DNA of 64,000 nt from Blautia wexlerae DSM 19850 (GCF_025148125.1 NZ_CP102267.1:4226501-4290500), one strand, 5' to 3'; shown: positions 8,318 through 18,088, counted from the first letter of the stretch. A program made the numbers and translations. Notes: generated from the letters alone by a model not told the origin.

Positions 8318-11300
8318 CTACTGATTATTTTTTGAATCACCATACTTCGACGAATCTTCCGCAACCATCATCACCTTATACTCTGGCTTATACTCATAAA
8401 TTTTCCCAGAAGTAGATGCTTCATTTCCTATACCTTCTGTTCCAGAATACTCCTCAAAATTCTCCACCTGTTCCATAACTTTGTTAAATACTTCCGGACT
8501 ATACTGTGGCGGATAACCATTCTTCACCAAGCATATTTTAATTTCCAATTTCAATCCATTTCTTACATTTTGGTTATTGAGCCAGTCGGCAAACGAAGAC
8601 TTTGTATCAATAATATCTTTTATTTTCTTTGCTAAAGCTTTACATTTATCATTGACTATAACACCATCCACTTCTTTATCTGTTCCATATTCAAAGTTAT
8701 ATTGGTCACACAAAGAAATCAAAATATCATAGAATGCTTTTTCCTCAAATGTTAAGCCAATTTTTCGAAAACTCTCCCTATTTTCGTTCATCTGACGAAG
8801 AATAGCTAAAGCCTGTTCCGTTGCAATCTTAATGATATCCTCTGATGCCTGTTCCTGTGCTTCACCAGCTTCTTCAGCAGTAAGATGTTTACGTCTTTCA
8901 TGATATTCTGCAATCGTCTTTTCCAACATTTCCTGATATGATTTTGCAGCTAACTGATTAACTTTTCCATATTCCTTAATTTGTTTACGGAGCATTTTCA
9001 CAAGAAGTTCCAATTTAGTTGCCGGCATTTTGACATCAGATAATTTTTCAAAATATTCCGGTGAAAAAATATCTTCTTCCTCTCCGCTTTCAAGAACACT
9101 TTCCACCTGATTATATTTTAATGCTTCTTCAACCATCTTTGAAACTGCACGATTCATCGTATCAGTGTCTACTTCACTTGTTCCGCTCATCTTACGAACA
9201 AAACCTGCTATAGCCATAAAGCATTGTGCAAGTGCAGATTCTTCTTCCCCAAGATAACCGGAAGGCTGACAAATATCAAAAGCTGCCCTCATTCGTTTTA
9301 CTGTCTTTAAAAAGTAGGTTTTGAAAGATACTTTCTGAACACCTTTATTTCCTTCCAACTGTAATTCTTCTGTTGATACAAATACATATTCCGCTGCTTT
9401 TGCAAGGAGTCTGTATCGTTCTATCGGATCACATTCCGAATTTAAAAATGGTGATAAATCATAACCTGTGAACATGTTTTTCAACACTTCTAGTTCTTCT
9501 CTAAACACTGATGTAGCCTGCTCAACATCATCGGATGTCGGTGCAACAGATGTATCTCCTCCATATACCTTCATGGCTTCACGCATGTTGTCGCGAATAC
9601 CAATATAGTCGATAACCATACCATATTCTTTCCCCGGATATTTTCTGTTTACACGGCTTATTGTCTGTATCAGCAAATGCTTTTTGAGAGGTTTATCATT
9701 ATATAAATATGTAAGGCAAGGAACATCAAAGCCCGTAATCCACATATCTACAACAATGACAATACTGAAATTTGATTTTTCCTGTTTAAAAGCAGCATCC
9801 AATTCTTCTGAACGCTTATCATTTTTAACTCCGCCAAGATAATCATACATATCTTTTTCATCATTACTGCCGACACTAGATACCATTGCCATAAATGGCA
9901 TCGGTTTCAATTCTTTCAGTTCCTCTTCTGTTACAGAAACCCCATCAGGTGATTTCTTTTCCTCAAACCATTCCGAGTATTTATCCTTAAACTTCTGTAA
10001 TAATGCATAAGCAATCTTTCTATTAGAACATACAACCATTGCTTTTTGTATTCTATCCGGATCACCTGCACAAGACGCAACATAATGGTTGTGGATATCT
10101 GTAGCAAGACGCTCAAGTCTGGAAGGCTCACCAAGAATTATTTCCATGGAGCTCATTGCTTTCTTACTTGCTTCGATATCCTCATATATTGCACCATCAT
10201 CTGCACATTTTTTATAATAATTCTCAATTTCTTTTACTTTTTTATTATCAAGCAATACCTTTGCAATACGCGGATGATACTTAATGGAAACAGTAAGCCC
10301 ATCTGCAACTGCCTGATCCATTGTATATCGGTCAATTTCATCACCAAAGGTCTGATAAGTTTCCGCAATAGGCGTTCCGGTAAAACCAACGAAAGTAGCA
10401 TGTGGAAATGCTTCCTTCAATACTTTTGCATATGGTTTTGAAACCATAGCTTTCATATTTTCATCGGCATCTTTACTAAACTGAATTTTCTTAGAATGTT
10501 CAAGCTGTGTTCTGTGAGCCTCGTCTGAAAAACATATAATATTCTGCCTATCATTGATAAGTCCGATTTTGTCATCTTCCCTATCGCAGAATTTCTGAAT
10601 GGTACAAATATAAAAACCACCACTTTGTCTTGCACCAAGTTCCTGCCTTAATTGTGTTCTGTTTTTTACAACAGATACTTCTCCCAGATTAAGAAACTCT
10701 TTACTCTTTGTAAAAAGCTTTGAACCTTGTTTTTGCAGTTCATCTCTGTCAACAATTAATATAATTGTTGGTGAACCGATTTCCGGAATATCAGTACAAC
10801 GAAGTGCAAGCTGACGTGCGAGAAAAGCCATCGTATATGTTTTTCCACATCCAGTTGCTCCAAAATATGTACCACCTTTACCACTCCTCGTAACAACAGA
10901 ATTTACAATACTTTGTTTTAAAAGTTTTGCTGCAAAGAACTGAGGATATCGGCATACGATTTCTACTTCATCACTGTCGTAAATACTATCTTGGAAATAG
11001 ATATAGTCCCTAAAAATCTCCACGAACCGCTCTGGTGTATAAACACCCTTTATCATAGTTTCTGTTTCTGCAAAAGGAAGAGTGGATACAACATCTCCTT
11101 CGTTTACTCTACGCCAAGCATAAAAATGCTCGTAAGGTGTACGTACTGTACCTAATCTTGTTTTCACACCATCTGAAATGCAAGCCAAAGGGCAATAATG
11201 TAAAAGGTGTGGAATATCTCTCCAGTATCGAATATTAATTTGTTCCCAAGCATCATAAATAGTCGCATTGGCATCAACGGGATTTTTAAGTTCAACGACA

Positions 11301-11764
11301 CACAAGGGCATACCATTTACAAACAGAAGCACATCCGGTCTGCGATTTTCTTTTTGACCATTATTTGTATATTCTACTGTAAACTGATTCACTACACGGA
11401 AAATATTCTTATCCCAATTATCAAAATCAATAAGTGGTATCATTCTTGGCAATCCATCCTGCGTCGTAAACTGAACACCATTTACCATCCAGCCATATAC
11501 TTTATGCAAAGTAGCAAAATCACTTTCCGCACCTACAAGACGAACATTATCATATATCTGTGTCACCTCGTCTTCTGTCAAATCCGGGTTGGTGTCTGCT
11601 ATAAACTTCTTGAAATCATCAGCAATCAGTACATCTCTTTTTGTAATACGACGGATATTATTACCAGAAGAATACTTCCAACCTTCCGCTTCCAAAAAGC
11701 CAATGAAGGCATATTCATATTCTGATTCACAATAATGACCATTGTATTCTTTTAATCTTGCCAT
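8318..11764 (-). CDS. hsdR: Type I restriction endonuclease subunit HsdR
   Basis: At 1148 residues this is a full-length HsdR. The N-terminal nuclease domain shows the PD-(D/E)xK pattern (RRPDVLLFVNG then CVVELKNP, residues 130-165). Two RecA-like motor domains follow, with Walker A GATGCGKT near residue 305, DEAHRT near 420, GTPIAE near 465 and a motif VI region VNRKYPG near 710. A helical C-terminal part binds the methylase core. It moves DNA through the complex and cuts when two complexes collide. It begins four bases after hsdS. The gene is intact, but HsdR needs an HsdM2-HsdS core, and hsdM is broken here, so restriction is probably off. Confidence 0.95.
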   Translation of the reverse strand: MARLKEYNGHYCESEYEYAFIGFLEAEGWKYSSGNNIRRITKRDVLIADDFKKFIADTNPDLTEDEVTQIYDNVRLVGAESDFATLHKVYGWMVNGVQFTTQDGLPRMIPLIDFDNWDKNIFRVVNQFTVEYTNNGQKENRRPDVLLFVNGMPLCVVELKNPVDANATIYDAWEQINIRYWRDIPHLLHYCPLACISDGVKTRLGTVRTPYEHFYAWRRVNEGDVVSTLPFAETETMIKGVYTPERFVEIFRDYIYFQDSIYDSDEVEIVCRYPQFFAAKLLKQSIVNSVVTRSGKGGTYFGATGCGKTYTMAFLARQLALRCTDIPEIGSPTIILIVDRDELQKQGSKLFTKSKEFLNLGEVSVVKNRTQLRQELGARQSGGFYICTIQKFCDREDDKIGLINDRQNIICFSDEAHRTQLEHSKKIQFSKDADENMKAMVSKPYAKVLKEAFPHATFVGFTGTPIAETYQTFGDEIDRYTMDQAVADGLTVSIKYHPRIAKVLLDNKKVKEIENYYKKCADDGAIYEDIEASKKAMSSMEIILGEPSRLERLATDIHNHYVASCAGDPDRIQKAMVVCSNRKIAYALLQKFKDKYSEWFEEKKSPDGVSVTEEELKELKPMPFMAMVSSVGSNDEKDMYDYLGGVKNDKRSEELDAAFKQEKSNFSIVIVVDMWITGFDVPCLTYLYNDKPLKKHLLIQTISRVNRKYPGKEYGMVIDYIGIRDNMREAMKVYGGDTSVAPTSDDVEQATSVFREELEVLKNMFTGYDLSPFLNSECDPIERYRLLAKAAEYVFVSTEELQLEGNKGVQKVSFKTYFLKTVKRMRAAFDICQPSGYLGEEESALAQCFMAIAGFVRKMSGTSEVDTDTMNRAVSKMVEEALKYNQVESVLESGEEEDIFSPEYFEKLSDVKMPATKLELLVKMLRKQIKEYGKVNQLAAKSYQEMLEKTIAEYHERRKHLTAEEAGEAQEQASEDIIKIATEQALAILRQMNENRESFRKIGLTFEEKAFYDILISLCDQYNFEYGTDKEVDGVIVNDKCKALAKKIKDIIDTKSSFADWLNNQNVRNGLKLEIKICLVKNGYPPQYSPEVFNKVMEQVENFEEYSGTEGIGNEASTSGKIYEYKPEYKVMMVAEDSSKYGDSKNNQ

Positions 11765-11767
11765 AGA

Positions 11768-12904
11768 CTATGCCTCCTTTGCTTTTGTCGCCTCTTCTAT
11801 TGAGCCTTTAATAAGAATTGGACAGATGTCTTTTATTTGTGCTTTGAGTTTTTCGTTAATCTCTTTTCGTATTGTGTATGCTTCATAGATACCAACTATG
11901 GATTTTTGAACGTCAATAGATGGAAGTGGCATTCGTACTTCTTTCATATCATCAAGGCTAAATGTTTCTCTTGCACTCCCCCACGAATGAAAACGGGCAT
12001 AACGATCAAATTCTGTTCTGCAAAAAAATAAATACAAATATTTAGGAAGTAGTTTAGTATTATCAGTTTGTATTACAGTTGATATTGACGATACTAAATA
12101 GTTCTCTTCCGACTGATTCAAAGCTATCGACATTTTATCTGCTCTTCGTGAAGTGTCAGAAATAAAAGCAATCATTCCAGGCTCTACTACCTTGTAATTT
12201 TCTAGAGAAACTCCCTCCATATTAGCTTTAGTATTGATGAATTCTTTACTTGTGGCTATACCTCGTACAGAATCCAACTTGAGATTACCAATATTTTTTT
12301 GATTGACCTCTTCTATATAGAAACCAATTGCTTCACAAGGCATCTCTCGCCTCAAATCTTCAATATACGCATCACAAACAAGTTTTATATCATACAAACC
12401 ACGCTCATAGCCTTTCTGATTTTCCAGCATAGCATTATAGATATCTACATAATTTTGTTGAATTGATAGTGGCGGCAGTTCAAGTTCAATATCACAAAAC
12501 ACATCCCAATCCAGATTTGAACGAATACTTCCATCACTACAAAAAGCACCATATCTATCCTTTTCCTTAGAAAGAAATTTCATAAAGAAATACAACGGAT
12601 TAACGATATCTGTCGCAACAACTTCAAACGTTGTATATGCAGGAGATACCAATATCGGAACATCTTTGTTGTACATACTTACTCTAATGCATTCATCTCG
12701 ACCTGTTTGCATCCCGCTATAAACAAAACGATTCTTTCTAACCACTTTATACTTAGTTTCATCTAAACCTTCAGTATTTGCAACAGTAGGCATAAACTCT
12801 TTATTAATATTGATTCCAAAAAAATCTCTAATACCAAGATTGTTTCTTTCATCAACTATTTCTATCAATTCTCCGATTTTATATTTAGTCAATCCCATAT
12901 CCAA
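11768..12904 (-). CDS. hsdS: Type I restriction specificity subunit HsdS
   Basis: At 378 residues it has the usual two-half layout: a target recognition domain, a helical spacer (around residues 150-180, QQNYVDIYNAMLENQKGYERGL), a second target domain, and a closing helix (residues 330-365). The repeat of LPPLSIQQNYV and LPSIDVQKSIV at the ends of the two halves is the typical conserved region. It chooses the bipartite DNA target for methylation and cleavage. The start overlaps the hsdM end by about 20 bases, showing translational coupling. No frameshift or inverted partner hsdS copy is visible nearby, so there is no sign of phase variation by recombination. Confidence 0.93.
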   Translation of the reverse strand: MDMGLTKYKIGELIEIVDERNNLGIRDFFGININKEFMPTVANTEGLDETKYKVVRKNRFVYSGMQTGRDECIRVSMYNKDVPILVSPAYTTFEVVATDIVNPLYFFMKFLSKEKDRYGAFCSDGSIRSNLDWDVFCDIELELPPLSIQQNYVDIYNAMLENQKGYERGLYDIKLVCDAYIEDLRREMPCEAIGFYIEEVNQKNIGNLKLDSVRGIATSKEFINTKANMEGVSLENYKVVEPGMIAFISDTSRRADKMSIALNQSEENYLVSSISTVIQTDNTKLLPKYLYLFFCRTEFDRYARFHSWGSARETFSLDDMKEVRMPLPSIDVQKSIVGIYEAYTIRKEINEKLKAQIKDICPILIKGSIEEATKAKEA

Positions 12905-14365
12905 TCCCCCTAAATGCTTCTTCCAGCATCTGCTGGGATTTCTTTTCCTGCATCATAATCTCTTTCATTTCAGATTGAATACGAACCATTTCTTTTTCAT
13001 AATCAATTTCTAAATCATGATCAATAAACTCAATGTATTTGCTCGGTGTAAGAGCCCAGCCTTTATTTTCAATTTCATCTATACCAACACTGCGATAAAG
13101 TTCTGGTATTTCATAGTTTGTTCCGTCAATCCCCTCACATTGCCATGTGTGATAAATCTCTGCTGCCTTCTCAATTTGTTCTGTATCCAACCGAACTTTC
13201 TTTTTGCTCTCACCCTTAACAGAATTTTCTGTCCATTGGCGTAAATCCATAAAGAGCATCTCGTGCTCGCGGTTTCGGAGATTTCTTCTATGATATTTTC
13301 CGCCTTTTTTATTCTGATTCAGAATCCACAGAGTAACACTAATATCTGTAGTAATAAACAATTCTCTTGGCAGAACAACGATAGCCTCAATTTTATCATT
13401 CTGAATCAGTTCCTTACGTATTTCCAATGTATCGCTATCATTCAATGCACCATTTGCAAGAAGGAATCCCGCTACTCCATCAGTTTTCTTCAAATGTGAA
13501 AGTATATGCAAAATCCAGGCATAATTTGCGTTACTTTCAGGTGGCGTTTGATAGTCAGACCAACGAGGGTCATTTTTCAAATTGTCATTATACCAGCCTT
13601 TCAGATTAAAAGGTGGATTTGCCATAATATAGTTAAAGTGCAGCCCCTTGTGTAAATCATGTGTAAATGATGAATCTGCTTCTTCTCCTAAATTATGGCT
13701 TATTCCACGCAAAGCCAAATTCATTTTCGCAAGGCGATATGTAGCCGGTTCTTTTTCCTGACCATATATATTGATACCATTTAAGTTTCCCTGCTTTGAC
13801 TTTACAAGTTCAGCACTCTGAATAAACATTCCTCCTGAACCACAGCAAGGATCATATAAGGTGCCATCATAAGGCTCAATCATCGTTGCAATAAGTTGAA
13901 CTACGTCATGAGGTGTATAAAATTCTCCTTCCTCCTTTGTAGCATTTACTGCGAACTCCTTAAGAAAGTATTCGTATACACGACCAATAAGGTCTTTTTC
14001 CTCTCCAAATGTCTTATGACTGATTTTGTTCACTTCATCAACAATTTTCTTTATATCATTAGCTGCTAAATTGCGTGCTGTAAATGTTCCTTTAACAAAA
14101 CAGCCTTTCAACTGTGGATCTTCTTCCTCAAGCCTTTGCAAAGCTGTATCAAGTGCAACATTAAGCTGTGGTGCCGGTGTACTGATAATAGTCGACCATC
14201 TTGCTTCTGGTGGTAAATTATATGTACCATCTGCAAAAGTAGCATCATCAAAGAATGCTGCTCTAATGTTCTCATCTTCCGGATCTAATCCCTGCTCTTT
14301 AAGTGTCTGTTTTAGATTTTCAATTCCATCCTCATACTTTTCGCCGATAAACCTCAAGAACACTA

Positions 14366-15244
14366 GAGCGTGTCTGAAAAATAAAAATTGCACAAAACGC
14401 ATGTTTTATTTCCCTTTTTCATGATAAAATAAAGAAAAAGGGGTGTTCACTATGTTGAGACGATATGAGTTGACTGATGAAGAATGGCTTCGCATTGAAC
14501 CTTTATTACCTCCTGAAAATACTGGAAAACAAGGACGTCCAAGGAAAGACAATCGTATCATTATGAATGGAATTGTATGGCTTGCACGTAGTGGGGCACC
14601 TTGGCGCGATCTTCCTGAACGTTATGGTTCATGGAAAACTGTCTATAGCCGATTCCGAAAATGGATCGATGATGGTATCCTTGATAATATTTTCCGTATT
14701 TTAAGTCTTGAAGCAGAATTGGAAGAATTATCCATTGATGCTTCTATTATCCAGGCGCACCAGCATAGTGCCGGTGCAAAAAAAGGGGGCCTTCAAATGA
14801 AATCGGGCATAGTCGTGGAGGAGCCAGCACCAAAATCCATGCGGTAGTAGATGCCTATGGATATCCAGTTTATTTAATGATCAGTGAGGGACAGCGTAAT
14901 GATATCAATTATGCAATCCCTTTGCTCGATCAAATTGAAATAAACGGAAGCAATGTGTTAGCTGACCGAGGATATGACAGTAATAAATTGCTTGATTATG
15001 TGTACGCACGCGGTGGAGAGCCAACCATTCCATCCCGAAAGGGAGCTAAATTTGAACGTCATTGTGATTGGTGGTTATACAAAGAACGCCATTTAGTAGA
15101 AAAGTATTTTCTGAAATTAAAAGCATTCCGACGAATCGCTACACGTTATGACAAATTAGCTGCAACCTACTTGGGATTTATTTGTATCGCCTCAATATTA
15201 ATTTGGTTAAAATAAACAATTTAAAATGTTTTTCAGACACGCTC
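14366..15244 (+). mobile_element. IS5-family insertion sequence, copy A (879 bp)
   Basis: The ends are perfect 16-base inverted repeats (GAGCGTGTCTGAAAAA). The element is flanked by TA at 14364-14365 and 15245-15246, within CTAG-like target context, as in the IS427-type branch of the IS5 family. It carries one transposase in two overlapping frames. Removing the element and one TA restores the hsdM reading frame. Its encoded proteins are identical to those of copy B at 18987-19865, which lies in the opposite orientation, so both inserted recently. Confidence 0.95.
14452..15215 (+). CDS. IS5-family transposase, two frames joined by -1 frameshift
   Basis: The first frame (14452-14847, starting MLRRYELTDEEW) holds the DNA-binding part and the first catalytic Asp (LSIDAS). 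The second frame, -1 relative to it, holds the second Asp (LADRGYDS) and the catalytic Glu (HLVEKYF) and ends at 15215. The run A7G5 near 14780 is a typical slippery site; a -1 slip there gives ...AKK-RGPSNEIGHSRGGAST..., which is the expected family sequence without a stop. The DDE enzyme therefore depends on programmed frameshifting. GGGGTGTTCACT before the start is a plausible ribosome site. Confidence 0.9.
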
Positions 15245-15374
15245 TAGCGTAAGCATCATATCTCTTTTTTCAAAGAATGAGCCGGAGTTACGTGCCGCAC
15301 GCAAATAATCTCTACAATTAAATAAAATATTATCTATGTTTAATGCCTTTTCAGTTGTTTTCTTCTTAGCCATA

Positions 15375-15596
15375 TTACTTTTCTTCCCTTTCCTCGTCTG
15401 GAACAAATTCCATGATATCCTGTATCTCGCAATGCAATACTTTACATACTTTTTCCAAAACTTGTGTACTTACATGTTCATTCTTCCCTAGTTTCGCCAG
15501 TGCGTTTGTTGTAATTCCTGCCTGATCTCTAAGGTCAACTTTCATCATATTTTCATCTATTAATTTCTTCCATAATTTGTTGTATCTGATTGCCAT
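15375..15596 (-). CDS. Xre/Cro-type regulator of the hsd operon
   Basis: A 73-residue helix-turn-helix protein (RDQAGITTNALAKLGKNEHVSTQVLEKVCKVL is the DNA-binding unit) of the Cro/CI class. The ATG at 15596 follows AAAGGGATAAT; an upstream start would add a poor leader. It ends one base before the original hsdM start, so regulator and methylase were co-translated. Small Xre proteins at the head of restriction operons usually act as control proteins that delay or limit expression. Repeated GATTGAA/TCAAT elements around the promoter upstream are plausible binding sites. Confidence 0.85.
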   Translation of the reverse strand: MAIRYNKLWKKLIDENMMKVDLRDQAGITTNALAKLGKNEHVSTQVLEKVCKVLHCEIQDIMEFVPDEEREEK

Positions 15597-15640
15597 TATT
15601 ATCCCTTTCGTATCATTACAACTATTTATCATTTCTTTTC

Positions 15641-15669
15641 ATTATATTATCAAATCCGATTTATTTCAA
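15641..15669 (-). promoter_or_regulatory. Promoter of the xre-hsd operon
   Basis: Reading the minus strand, TTGAAA (15669-15664) and TATAAT (15646-15641) are separated by 17 bases, an almost ideal SigA promoter. GATTGAA and TCAATTT repeats lie upstream and across the -35 region and could be operators for the adjacent Xre protein. Confidence 0.75.
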
Positions 15670-15716
15670 TCTGAAATTGATTTTTTCAATCTCTAAATTA
15701 TATATAAAGCGTGTTC

Positions 15717-16151
15717 TCATAAAAACATCATCAACAATTTTTTAATTCTTGTCCAGTACTCCCTTGATGCATCCAGTAACTTCACAGTCATTGGCTTCTT
15801 TAAGAATCTTCGTTCCACACACTCCCTGACCATCAAATCACCATTCTGTTTCTCACAGACAAAATCCGAGCTGTATTCCCCGGCTTCCAGACCGGACAGC
15901 ATCACATTGCATTGAAATTCAATTATGCTGTCTTCCTTTCCCAGAAATGTTCCCAAATCTGACATTATCCTCCCAAAATCAGGATTATCACATCGTTTCT
16001 TTTCCCAAAACCGCATTCCGGAATCCCCAAAAGCCTGAAAAACGTTGATTTTACGCCAATCTTTTCCCAGAACCAGAATCCCAAAAACGGCTTTTTCCTT
16101 TTTCTCCACGTCCCTTCGCACACCCACTTTGCATTTTTTTAGCAAACTCAC
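15717..16151 (-). CDS. TnsA-like endonuclease N-terminal domain remnant
   Basis: The 144 residues resemble the N-terminal domain of TnsA-type endonucleases found in clostridial mobile DNA, mainly in the segment FVCEKQNGDLMVRECVERRFL and then KPMTVKLLDASREYW. In such proteins this stretch is followed by more of the catalytic fold, but here it ends within about 10 residues (RIKKLLMMFL), so the protein looks truncated. No ribosome site of quality is visible upstream. No TnsB/TnsC partner is in the window. I consider it a decayed gene or an orphan; the family call is from pattern memory and moderate at best. Confidence 0.4.
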   Translation of the reverse strand: MSLLKKCKVGVRRDVEKKEKAVFGILVLGKDWRKINVFQAFGDSGMRFWEKKRCDNPDFGRIMSDLGTFLGKEDSIIEFQCNVMLSGLEAGEYSSDFVCEKQNGDLMVRECVERRFLKKPMTVKLLDASREYWTRIKKLLMMFL

Positions 16152-16726
16152 TTGTAAAAACTTCCCTTTCCTGCTCTTCCGGGATACTGCACTATTTTTA
16201 CTTTTTTCTTTCTGCCTTTTTCTCCCGGCGATGCATACAACACCAGGTTCTTTTCAGGCATACTTTTGATAAGATTCTTTTGTAACTTTTCTCTCAGAAC
16301 GGCTGGAAACAGCTTATTTACTGCATTTTCTCCAGATGTGGATTTCTTTAAGGTTTCTTTTTTTCTCTTCTTTCAGGACTGAAAAAGCCCTGCATCAGGA
16401 TGGTCTCTGATGCAAGGCTTCTAATTTTTTTCTCTATGTTTTTGTGTCTTTTTTGATGTTTTCTCGGGTGCTCCGTATGGCTCGGATTTTCTGATTCTTA
16501 CAAAGAAGATTATCAAAAAAGTGCCAAAGAGGAGTGCCAAAAAATATCAACTATTCAAACTCGCAAATAAAATCTTGACACTATACTTTTTAGTATTGGT
16601 ATTATGGTTCTGTTTGGTTTTATATGTGTCCTACTGTCCTAAATCCATAGGCTGTACTGAACGGTGTTATCATTTTGTTATCAAATATATGTTATCATTT
16701 TCCTAAGACAATTTTTCAATATTTCT
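16152..16726. other. Intergenic stretch without a supported gene
   Basis: I see no coding frame with a ribosome site here. The stretch is T-rich on the plus strand in its first half, and holds one clear hairpin terminator (16387-16433) that can work on both strands. The rest, up to the end of the gene at 16727, shows no repeat or RNA structure I can defend. Confidence 0.5.
16387..16433. terminator. Bidirectional rho-independent terminator
   Basis: GCCCTGCATCAG pairs with CTGATGCAAGGC around an eight-base loop. T-runs follow on the plus side (AATTTTTTT) and the minus side (CTTTTTC). It separates the TnsA-like remnant from the NNYY two-gene unit. Confidence 0.75.
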
Positions 16727-17530
16727 TTAAACAGATTTTATCCATATTTTAAAGTCTAAATTTAGATTTGTTTTATTATGTATATTTATAATTGCAATTA
16801 TAATTCCTACTGGGGTTAAACTATAATCCCCTGGAATACTATTCATTGCTAATGGTAGTATTTCTTTAACCTTGCCTATATCCAAATTGTATCTTTTCGC
16901 ATACACCTCGTCTGCATTTCCTAAAGAAATAGTTAATAATCTAAGCATATATAAAAAGGGGACACTGCTCTCTATCCCATTTGTAATTGGCATTTTTGAG
17001 CAAATATATTCACAATGTTCTTTAAGTAAATCAATAGAATTAATAGAATTCATCCTTATTTCTTTACATAAAAATATTAGCGAAAGATAATTTAAATGAA
17101 CTTCTGATAGTGATTTTACAATTTCTACAGCTTCATCTAAAAGGATTTTCATATAGTAGTCATTATCATAATTTATTCTGTTAACAATAAGATCACTTAA
17201 CAAATCATGTAATGTTTGAGTTCCAAATCGTGCATATTCCTGATGTGACTTATTTAAAATATATTGAATATCAGGATCTGAAAATTCAGAGAAATTTGTT
17301 TTCCCTTGTTTTTTTAGTTTATCTACTATATTTTTACACAATTCTTCTGCTCGCTCTTTAGCAATCTTCTTGGCTTCTTCTTGCAGTCTAGGAAAATTAT
17401 CCATAAACAATTTTATAGCTAAATTACTCGCTTCTTCTGCTGTCATACCATAATAATTATTTTGTTCCCCAATCTGTGTTGTATCAGATCCCAGTGCTGC
17501 TTTTTGTATTATTTTTGTTTCATCACTCAC
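16727..17530 (-). CDS. LPO_1073/Vpar_1526-like protein with N-terminal NNYY motif
   Basis: A 267-residue soluble protein. It opens with a low-complexity head ending in TTQIGEQNNYYGMT, followed by a helical segment (AEEASNLAIKLFMDNFPRLQEEAKKIAKERAEEL) that I associate with the uncharacterised LPO_1073/Vpar_1526 family. The C-terminal half is helical and mildly hydrophobic without a clear membrane segment. The TQIG-QNNYY motif recurs at the C-terminus of the small membrane protein encoded just upstream, which overlaps this gene by eight bases. That points to a shared binding surface or a membrane-anchored complex. Function is unknown; occurrence in a defence-rich stretch suggests an immunity role, which is inference. 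Confidence 0.65.
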   Translation of the reverse strand: MSDETKIIQKAALGSDTTQIGEQNNYYGMTAEEASNLAIKLFMDNFPRLQEEAKKIAKERAEELCKNIVDKLKKQGKTNFSEFSDPDIQYILNKSHQEYARFGTQTLHDLLSDLIVNRINYDNDYYMKILLDEAVEIVKSLSEVHLNYLSLIFLCKEIRMNSINSIDLLKEHCEYICSKMPITNGIESSVPFLYMLRLLTISLGNADEVYAKRYNLDIGKVKEILPLAMNSIPGDYSLTPVGIIIAIINIHNKTNLNLDFKIWIKSV

Positions 17531-17744
17531 CGCTTTTCTCCTTCGTATAATAGTTATTTTGAATTCCTATTTGAGTACTTTTTGTACCATAATTAACTTG
17601 CTCTATCCTTGTCTGCTTTTTTTCTTGCTTTTTCTTACAAAATACTTTTCTTATTGCTGCAAATATCAATGTTACAATAGTTACTCCAATACCGCTAAAA
17701 AACCATTCCTTGTTTTCATTAACCCAAATTATTACTTTATCCAT
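17523..17744 (-). CDS. Small single-span membrane protein with C-terminal NNYY motif
   Basis: 73 residues: a short N-terminal part, one membrane helix (residues 14-31, WFFSGIGVTIVTLIFAAI), a basic stop-transfer stretch (RKVFCKKKQEKKQ), and a cytosolic tail with KSTQIGIQNNYY. The tail motif matches that of the downstream soluble protein (TTQIGEQNNYY). The genes overlap by eight bases. The most economical reading is that this protein tethers the other to the membrane through the repeated motif. I recognise no named family. Confidence 0.65.
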   Translation of the reverse strand: MDKVIIWVNENKEWFFSGIGVTIVTLIFAAIRKVFCKKKQEKKQTRIEQVNYGTKSTQIGIQNNYYTKEKSGE

Positions 17745-17787
17745 AATTATGCTTCCTCATGCACCGGCTTTTTAAGTATTATAAATC

Positions 17788-18087
17788 TTACTCAAAAATC
17801 CTTGTAATGTCCTGATACCTATTAATCACACGATAAATCTCTACATACTCTTTTCCTATCTTGTAGATAATCACATAATCTTCCCATATCGCATATTTAT
17901 AGTCCGTCCGAAAGCTGACTCGTTTTGAAAGATCTGACCCCATTCCAGGAAACATCTGAAGGTTTTCAAATTTACCGTAAATTTCCTTTATGGTCTTTGC
18001 TGCATATTCTTCGTTATCTTCAGCAATATAATCTCGGATGTTTTTCAAATCCTTTGCAACAATCGGATTGATCCGCAATTTTAACAT
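17788..18087 (-). CDS. RelE/ParE-type toxin
   Basis: About 99 residues with the RelE/ParE plan: MLKLRINPIVAKDLKNIRDYI (strand and two helices), then a central KFENLQMFPGMGSDLSKRV, and a C-terminal strand pair ending YVEIYRVINRYQD. The ATG at 18087 begins one base after the antitoxin stop. RelE members cut mRNA in the ribosome and ParE members poison gyrase; the sequence alone does not separate these. It is translated with its antitoxin, and together they would stabilise this region. Confidence 0.88.
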   Translation of the reverse strand: MLKLRINPIVAKDLKNIRDYIAEDNEEYAAKTIKEIYGKFENLQMFPGMGSDLSKRVSFRTDYKYAIWEDYVIIYKIGKEYVEIYRVINRYQDITRIFE

Positions 18088-18088
18088 C

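Larger units (their letters stand above)
12885..15373 (-). pseudogene. hsdM: Type I modification methylase hsdM, split by an IS5-family element
   Basis: The 5' part (15373 to 15245, MAKKKTTEKALNIDN...) and the 3' part (14363 to 12885) encode one HsdM and rejoin in frame at the TA target, giving ...MMLTL-VFLRFIGEK... The downstream part carries the N6-adenine methylase motifs DPCCGSGGMF (motif I) and NPPF (motif IV). The IS separates the first 43 codons from the remainder. A truncated product could begin at an ATG inside the IS end at 14402 (MRFVQFLFFRHAL then hsdM), but it would lack the N-terminal helices used for HsdM contacts. The expected outcome is loss of modification and hence of restriction; exact excision would restore the gene. 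Confidence 0.93.
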
